A stretch of DNA of 64,000 bases. Source: CAZKJL01 sp964553135. Its GTDB lineage: Bacteria; Patescibacteriota; Gracilibacteria; Peribacterales; Peribacteraceae. A program made the position numbers and the translations under genes. This document shows positions 59,222-64,000 of this stretch, piece by piece (positions within the stretch are counted from its first letter, which is position 1; every line of letters starts with the position of its first letter). The notes below the pieces were generated by a model. The model worked only from the letters and a program-made list of their open reading frames with translations. It was not told where the DNA came from and searched no databases. Location of the stretch: positions 310,001 to 374,000 of the forward strand of contig CAZKJL010000001.1 in the NCBI GenBank assembly GCA_964553135.1. The letters are read 5' to 3'.

Positions 59222-61120
59222 ATGCACGACGAAGGATTTCTCCAGCGGCTCGCCGAAAACGTCACCCCCGGTGACGGCCTGCGCGCGCGTGTGAACGATC
59301 GCATTCAGGCACGCATTCAACCGCGTGCTCTCACCGATCTCGTGCCCGGCGTCACACCCGGCAAAGACGTTCGTCTTTCGTTGAGGCAGAGAATTCTCGG
59401 TGCCATCAAGCCGTCGTCGGCCGATCAGCTCTCGTCGCTCGCGGCGGACATCGGGCTGCCCGCTACGAGCATGAACCGCCTGAAGAACGCCGTCCTTTCG
59501 CGGCTTGAGCCTCTGCAAGAATCCGTCGCCATTCACTCGGGACTCAAATGGACCGCCGCGTTCGCCGTGTTCATCCTCATCATCCGAGCGATGCCGCTCA
59601 TCCTGCTGGCTCCGTCCATTCAGGCGGAGGTCGGTGTGCAGCTCATCCCGGGCGGTGAAGACGTGTCGGTCTATGTGGGAGGCGTGTGGCGTCCCTCCGC
59701 TTCGCCCGAAATTCTTCGTGGGCCCGTCATGGTCCGTACCGGCATCGCTCCCGCCACGCTCATTTTGAGCGACCAGGGCGTGCTTCGCTTGGCTCCCAAC
59801 ACCGTCATCAAATTGCACGATCCGGAAGCAGCCGAAAGTGCGCTTTCTCCCACCGCCACCATCGTTCGCGGCCAACTGTGGGCCCTCGGCTTGCTCCCGC
59901 CCATCGTCGATGGTCTGCGCCTGGAAACGTCGCACGGCACCCTCTCGCTCAACGCGGGCAGCACGTCCGTGAGTGACGACGGCGACAGTGTCTCGGTTTC
60001 CGTCTTCGACAAAGGCGTGACGTTCCAGCACGGCAAGCAGACCGCGTTCCTCGTGACGGGCGAGAAGATCGTCGTCAAAGATGACCGTCCCTTCAGCATC
60101 ATCAGCTTGCCCGCGAATATTTTCGCCGAACCGTGGGTGAAGGACAACTTGTCCCAGGACGCCGTCCACAGAAACGAAATCGCCAAACTCCAGGAAGAGC
60201 GCCGCGAAAAAATGGCCGGCATTCTGCCGACCTCCATCTTCTATTCCGCCAAGCGTATGGCCGAAGAAGTCGACGTGTTCTTCACGCTCACGCACGACGG
60301 TCGTACCGAGAAACGCATCTCGCAGGCCAACACTCGCCTCAACGAAGCTCTGGCGCTCATCAAGGACGGCCAGAACAACGAAGCCACCGGCCCGCTCACC
60401 GAGTACAAGCAGTCGCTCGTGGCGCTCGCGTCGGATGACGGCGATAACCTCGTGAAGTATCTCATCAAGAAGCAGATCGCCGATGCCAGCACCACGCTCA
60501 GTACGCCGCTCGAAGGTACGGGCAGCGTCGCGCTGCTCCAGGAAGCCGTGATGCAGGTGGGAGCCGCCATTCCGAACGGCAATCTCAGCGCCAGGGACAT
60601 CGAGGGCTACATTCTCGTGGACAAACTGGCGCAGATTCACGAGTCGCTCCTCGCCAAGCAGAATTCCGCATCGGCCGCCGAGACGTACGCCGAAGTGCAG
60701 CCGTATCTTTCGGCCCTGTTGCAGACGCAGTCCGGTGCACACCCGCTCTTGCAGAAGGAAGCGCGCGCCCTGCTTGTCAGCGCATCCGCACTCATCAAGA
60801 ACACCGTGAAGACCGGCAGCGACGCCGTGCTCATCGCCATGCAGACGGACATCGAGCAGTATTTGCCGCAGGAACAGGCCGACGTTCTTCTGAGCGAAGA
60901 GGAGCTCACCGCACGCGTCCAGTCGATGATGGAACGCATCTTTGTCTTCCGTCATCCGCGCAGCCGCTACAACCAGCTTCTTGCCGAGATGCAGAACCTG
61001 CAGGGTGATCCCAACCGCGGCACCTTGTTGCGTCGTCTCAAGCACGCCCTTCCCGAAGGTTTGGGCGAGTACGTGAACACCGAAATTCAGCAGCTCGGTG
61101 ATGAATTGAGCGGCCGGTAG
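59222..61120 (+). CDS. FecR-like transmembrane regulator of the ECF sigma factor
   Basis: This 632-aa protein has a cytosolic N-terminus (1-108) with three similar basic helical segments ending in IQPR, IKPS and LEPL, a membrane helix at about 109-130, and an external FecR-type beta domain (about 135-275: ILRGPVMVRTG, LRLAPNTVIKLHD, LETSHGTLSLNAG). A ~340-residue helical, alanine- and glutamine-rich external part follows. FecR proteins pass envelope signals to ECF sigma factors. No classical zinc anti-sigma motif is visible, and the three N-terminal segments may hold the sigma factor instead. Confidence 0.75.
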   Translation: MHDEGFLQRLAENVTPGDGLRARVNDRIQARIQPRALTDLVPGVTPGKDVRLSLRQRILGAIKPSSADQLSSLAADIGLPATSMNRLKNAVLSRLEPLQESVAIHSGLKWTAAFAVFILIIRAMPLILLAPSIQAEVGVQLIPGGEDVSVYVGGVWRPSASPEILRGPVMVRTGIAPATLILSDQGVLRLAPNTVIKLHDPEAAESALSPTATIVRGQLWALGLLPPIVDGLRLETSHGTLSLNAGSTSVSDDGDSVSVSVFDKGVTFQHGKQTAFLVTGEKIVVKDDRPFSIISLPANIFAEPWVKDNLSQDAVHRNEIAKLQEERREKMAGILPTSIFYSAKRMAEEVDVFFTLTHDGRTEKRISQANTRLNEALALIKDGQNNEATGPLTEYKQSLVALASDDGDNLVKYLIKKQIADASTTLSTPLEGTGSVALLQEAVMQVGAAIPNGNLSARDIEGYILVDKLAQIHESLLAKQNSASAAETYAEVQPYLSALLQTQSGAHPLLQKEARALLVSASALIKNTVKTGSDAVLIAMQTDIEQYLPQEQADVLLSEEELTARVQSMMERIFVFRHPRSRYNQLLAEMQNLQGDPNRGTLLRRLKHALPEGLGEYVNTEIQQLGDELSGR

Positions 61121-61134
61121 TCACGGGCCTGCAT

Positions 61135-61162
61135 TGACTTGTACGGGCCCCAAAGGTACCGT
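61135..61162 (+). promoter_or_regulatory. Promoter candidate for efp
   Basis: TTGACT and TACCGT are 17 bp apart; transcription would start ~20 nt before the efp ATG. No Shine-Dalgarno is visible. Confidence 0.4.
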
Positions 61163-61186
61163 TCTTCGGCTTTTCCCACTTACGTT

Positions 61187-61750
61187 ATGTACACGATCAC
61201 CGATCTCAAACCCGGCCGCGCCATCACCCTCGACGGCGAACCCTACATCGTTCTTGCCTCGCAGTTCGGCCGCAAAAGCCAGAGCCAGGCGAACATGCAG
61301 TGCAAGCTGAAAAATTTGAAGACCGGCTCCATCGTTGCCAGGAACTTCCAGGGCAGCGAGAAAATCGAGCAGGCCGAAGTGGGATACCGCCACGTGCAAT
61401 ATTTGTACGGCAACCAGGGCACGCGTTCGTTCATGGATCTGGAGACGTACGATCAGTTCGAGCTCCCCGACGATGTCGTGGGTGAGGGCGTGCAGTTCCT
61501 CGTCGACGGCATGGAGGTGGACGCACTCATGTACGAGGAGAAGGCCATCGGCATCAAGCTCCCCGTCACGGTCGTCTTGGAAGTCATCGAGACCTCTCCG
61601 GGTCTGCGCGGCGACACGGCTCAGGGCGGTGACAAGCCGGCCAAGCTCAGCAGCGGTGCCACGGTGAACGTCCCTCTCTTCATCAACGAAGGCGACAGGA
61701 TCAAGGTGAACACCGAGACGTGCGAGTATGTGGAACGGGCCGGAAAGTAG
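61187..61750 (+). CDS. efp: Translation elongation factor P
   Basis: This 187-aa protein starts MYTITDLKPGRAI and has the three-beta-barrel EF-P layout, with CKLKNLKTGSIV and a C-terminal VPLFINEGDRIKVNT. EF-P rescues ribosomes stalled on polyproline. The tip loop that normally carries the modified Lys or Arg reads GRKSQSQAN; aligning back from KLKNL puts Gln32, not Lys or Arg, at the tip, with Lys30 two residues before. No EpmA, EpmB or EarP gene is in the window. Confidence 0.93.
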   Translation: MYTITDLKPGRAITLDGEPYIVLASQFGRKSQSQANMQCKLKNLKTGSIVARNFQGSEKIEQAEVGYRHVQYLYGNQGTRSFMDLETYDQFELPDDVVGEGVQFLVDGMEVDALMYEEKAIGIKLPVTVVLEVIETSPGLRGDTAQGGDKPAKLSSGATVNVPLFINEGDRIKVNTETCEYVERAGK

Positions 61751-61829
61751 TCCGTACTTACAGTGTGCTTAATCAACTTTCAGTAAGTGTTGTCAATGTT
61801 TGAGGCGCCTGCTACCGTACGGCCTCTCT

Positions 61830-62495
61830 ATGTTCAACCGCATCTCACAATTCGCAGAACATCGCACGGAAGCGCGCCATCAAGCGGCTTTCTATGACAA
61901 CGAAGACCCCGCAAACTTTTTCGGCGAAGGCATCAAGGTCAACGACGAAAGCTTCATTCCGTACGAAGGTTACAGAAAGTCGTCGTACACCGAGAGACAC
62001 GAAGAGGGAAATCGATTGACCAAAGTGATCAGGCTTAGCATCCAGGCGCATCGCGACAAGCTCGCTCAGCTTTTCATTGCGCTGAGTGATGTGTTGTCTC
62101 AGGAAATCGATATCTACGCCGACTCCAGACATGACCTGCCTCCCGATGGCACTGTCCCCGAATACTTTGCAGAGGGTGTGGATCTTGTCGTCGTGCAAAG
62201 CGCACTCTGGGGTGGCGAAGAACTTCTTGTTCATGACGGTGCGACTTCCATTGATCTCTGCGATTGGGACCGAGACCTCCAATTGCATCTTTCCAATTCC
62301 AAAGTGGTCTATTGCTTCGGTGGGGAATCGGGCATCAAGCGGTTTCATCCGATTCTCGACAGATTCGGCATTCCGTTCGATGAAGATCTGCTCACCGTCG
62401 CATCGGTGCCTCACGAAAAAAAGACGTGGCCTCTCTACGAGCATCAGTTCAGCGAAATGATGCGGGATGTCGGCGCCGAGCCCTTGGACGATTAA
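61830..62495 (+). CDS. Hypothetical acidic protein
   Basis: This 221-aa soluble acidic protein was not recognised. It has an N-terminal helical part with many charged residues (SYTERHEEGNRLTK), then a Rossmann-like or mixed alpha/beta part (VDLVVVQSALWGGEELLVHDG, SKVVYCFGGESGIKRF). TACGGC 6 nt before ATG is a weak -10 candidate. It ends with a 4-nt overlap against gatB on the other strand. Base composition is slightly lower in G+C than the neighbours. Confidence 0.5.
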   Translation: MFNRISQFAEHRTEARHQAAFYDNEDPANFFGEGIKVNDESFIPYEGYRKSSYTERHEEGNRLTKVIRLSIQAHRDKLAQLFIALSDVLSQEIDIYADSRHDLPPDGTVPEYFAEGVDLVVVQSALWGGEELLVHDGATSIDLCDWDRDLQLHLSNSKVVYCFGGESGIKRFHPILDRFGIPFDEDLLTVASVPHEKKTWPLYEHQFSEMMRDVGAEPLDD

Positions 62496-63931
62496 CCGAT
62501 TTTCTTCAGGAGCAGCGCATTCACTTTGGCCGCGTCGGCCTGGCCTTTCGTCTGTTTCATCACGGCGCCCACAATGGCTCCCAGAGCTTGCGTCTTGCCC
62601 TTCTTGTAGGATTCGATGGCGTCGGGGTTTGCCGCAACGGCTTCCTCGATGAGCTTGGTCAGGAGCCCGTCATCGGACACTTGGCCCATGCCTTCGGCCT
62701 TGATGATGTCGACAGCGGACTTACCCGTCGTCACCATTTTCTCGAGCACGTCCTTGCCCGCACCCGTGCCGATCTTTCCGGACTGAATTTGGTGCGCAAG
62801 GTCGGCGAGCGCTTCGGCAGTCGGCGCTTCGGCGATCGTCTTCCCGTGTTTGGTGAGGAAGCCCGTCAGCTGCGTGAGCACGATGGACGATGCGCGTTTG
62901 GCATCGCCGACTTTGGTCTTGATCGCATCGAAGCGACTGCGCAGAGCCTCGTTGTCCGTCAGCATCACGGCTTCGGCATCGGTGAGACCCAGTGCCACGT
63001 ACTCCGCTTTCATTTCGGACGGCAGTTGCGCGATACCGGCCGATGCTGCGGCGATGAAGCCTTCGGACAGATCCAGCGGCGGAATATCGGGCTCGGGGAA
63101 GTAGCGGTAATCGGCAGCCGATTCCTTGTCGCGGAGCAAGTGCGTTTTCTCCTCGGCGTCCACCCAACCCACGGTCGTTTCTCCGGTAGGCTGCTTGCCT
63201 TCTTCCCACTGTTTCTTGAGGATCTTTTCCTGATACGTGAGCGCTTTTTCGAGCGCCTTGAACGAGTTCAGGTTCTTGATCTCCACGCGCGGGTAGAGTT
63301 TGGTGTCGCCCTTGGGCCGCAGCGAAATCGACGCATCGAAACGCATCATTCCTTTGAACATGTCGGCCTCCGTGGAATCCGCCGCAATGATGATGCGACG
63401 GAGTTCTTCGGCAAAGCAGCTGGCTTCACGCGCCGAGCGCAGGTCGGGCTCGGTAACGATCTCCATGAGCGGCGTGCCCGCGCGGTTGTAGTCGCAGAGG
63501 GACGCATTGCCTCGGTGCGTGAGTTTTCCGGCATCGTTCTCGATGTGCAAGCGGTGAATGCGGCATTCGCCGGGCGTGGCCTTGTTCGTCTTGGCGTCTA
63601 CCACGGAGAACTTCACGATGCCGTGCGAGGCGAGCGGATCTTTGTACTGCGAAATTTGGAATCCCGTCGGCAAATCGGGATAGAAGTAGTTTTTGCGGTC
63701 GAAGTGGCTTTTTTGGTTCACGGTGCACTTGAGTGCCTTGGAGGCACGAATGGCCTTTTCGATCACGGACTTGTTCGGGACGGGAAGGGCGCCCGGGTGA
63801 CCCATGCAGACGGGGCATACGGTCGTGTTGGGCTCCTTGCCCCACGCGTCGTTGTCGCACGCGCAGAACATCTTCGTCTTCGTGTTCATTTGCGCGTGCA
63901 CTTCCAGGCCGATGATCGTTTCGAGTTCCAT
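62492..63931 (-). CDS. gatB: Aspartyl/glutamyl-tRNA amidotransferase subunit B
   Basis: This 479-aa protein starts MELETIIGLEVHAQM and has the zinc-site Cys residues in MFCACDND and TVCPVCMGHPG, ITEPDLR-like VTEPDLRS, and a C-terminal YqeY-like tail domain (PDAIESYKKGKTQALG). GatB binds misacylated Glu-tRNAGln or Asp-tRNAAsn and, with GatA and GatC, converts it to the amidated form. GatA and GatC are not in the window. TAATCT 6 nt before ATG overlaps the stop codon of the upstream deformylase gene. Confidence 0.95.
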   Translation of the reverse strand: MELETIIGLEVHAQMNTKTKMFCACDNDAWGKEPNTTVCPVCMGHPGALPVPNKSVIEKAIRASKALKCTVNQKSHFDRKNYFYPDLPTGFQISQYKDPLASHGIVKFSVVDAKTNKATPGECRIHRLHIENDAGKLTHRGNASLCDYNRAGTPLMEIVTEPDLRSAREASCFAEELRRIIIAADSTEADMFKGMMRFDASISLRPKGDTKLYPRVEIKNLNSFKALEKALTYQEKILKKQWEEGKQPTGETTVGWVDAEEKTHLLRDKESAADYRYFPEPDIPPLDLSEGFIAAASAGIAQLPSEMKAEYVALGLTDAEAVMLTDNEALRSRFDAIKTKVGDAKRASSIVLTQLTGFLTKHGKTIAEAPTAEALADLAHQIQSGKIGTGAGKDVLEKMVTTGKSAVDIIKAEGMGQVSDDGLLTKLIEEAVAANPDAIESYKKGKTQALGAIVGAVMKQTKGQADAAKVNALLLKKIG

Positions 63932-63937
63932 AAGGGA

Positions 63938-63943
63938 AGATTA
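63938..63943 (-). promoter_or_regulatory. -10 hexamer of leaderless gatB
   Basis: TAATCT on the minus strand ends 6 nt before ATG at 63931; its TAA is the stop of def. Confidence 0.5.
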
Positions 63944-64000
63944 CAGCACTTTCTGCTTGCGGTGGTCCGTAATGAGAATGCCGTCCAAATGATCAACTTC
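63941..64000 (-). CDS. def: Peptide deformylase, C-terminal fragment (cut by window edge)
   Basis: Only the last 19 codons are visible, reading EVDHLDGILITD then HRKQKVL and TAA. HEVDHLDG-type sequence is the deformylase metal motif HExxH; its first His would be the codon just outside the window. Deformylase removes the formyl group from new proteins. The gene is on the same strand as gatB, 9 nt upstream. Confidence 0.8.
   Translation of the reverse strand, partial: EVDHLDGILITDHRKQKVL

Noticed and set aside
59135..61045. Long open frame (636 codons) on the minus strand
   Set aside because: It is antisense to the FecR-like gene, has no recognisable motif, and arises from the codon bias of the G+C-rich coding strand.

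Overview
The window is a gene-dense, G+C-rich bacterial chromosome segment. It looks like a member of the Candidate Phyla Radiation (Patescibacteria), and my best guess is a Peregrinibacteria-type lineage. The grounds are very short or negative gene spacing, a small set of household genes scattered among many envelope-glycan genes, a large share of short unrecognised proteins, one generic Xer recombinase and a 23S-IVP-type four-helix-bundle gene. UGA is read as stop (for example at the end of trmD) and a full release factor 2 gene is present, which argues against the UGA-recoding Gracilibacteria/Absconditabacteria. The placement is inference; no rRNA lies in the window.

Layout. 1-31 kb is mainly surface-polysaccharide biosynthesis: asparagine synthetase, lipid-phosphate-sugar type GT2 enzymes, multi-pass GT-C-like membrane proteins, SDR epimerases, two UDP-sugar 6-dehydrogenases, a UDP-glucuronate 4-epimerase, a GtrA flippase-like protein and FAD oxidoreductases. 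It ends with a four-helix-bundle gene, an adenosine-kinase-like PfkB protein and S-adenosylhomocysteinase. 31-34 kb holds an intergenic island with conventional promoters, a possible structured RNA, two small genes and tRNA-Ser(CGA), then prfB with a programmed +1 frameshift. 34-39 kb has a PilN/PilO-like pair and a GT4-GT4-GT-C operon. 39-46 kb is translation and maintenance: infC-rpmI-rplT, a NIF3-like protein, trmD, a DUF167 protein, an Xer recombinase and methyltransferases. 46-56 kb returns to surface functions: a DsbA-like lipoprotein, a WecG/TagA transferase, a secreted EF-hand protein, phosphoglycerate mutase, a GT87-like enzyme, UDP-GlcNAc 2-epimerase and an O-antigen-ligase-like protein. 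56-64 kb has a eukaryote-like long GMP synthetase, an ECF sigma factor with a FecR-like membrane partner, EF-P, GatB and the C-terminus of peptide deformylase.

How it works together. UDP-glucose dehydrogenase plus UDP-glucuronate 4-epimerase would give UDP-GlcA and UDP-GalA. UDP-GlcNAc 2-epimerase plus the WecC-like dehydrogenase would give UDP-ManNAc and a uronic-acid derivative. GT2, GT4 and WecG enzymes would build lipid-linked glycans, and GT-C, GtrA and ligase-like proteins would act on the outer face of the membrane.

The most interesting signal is expression architecture. At least 26 genes have a -10-like hexamer (mostly TANNNT) exactly 6-8 nt before the start codon, which implies leaderless mRNAs. 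Four small or unknown genes instead have full -35/-10 promoters in AT-rich islands with longer leaders, and three of these have a Shine-Dalgarno sequence. A second theme is a dispersed set of degenerate 7-9 bp tandem repeats at about ten loci, three of them in frame inside conserved genes.
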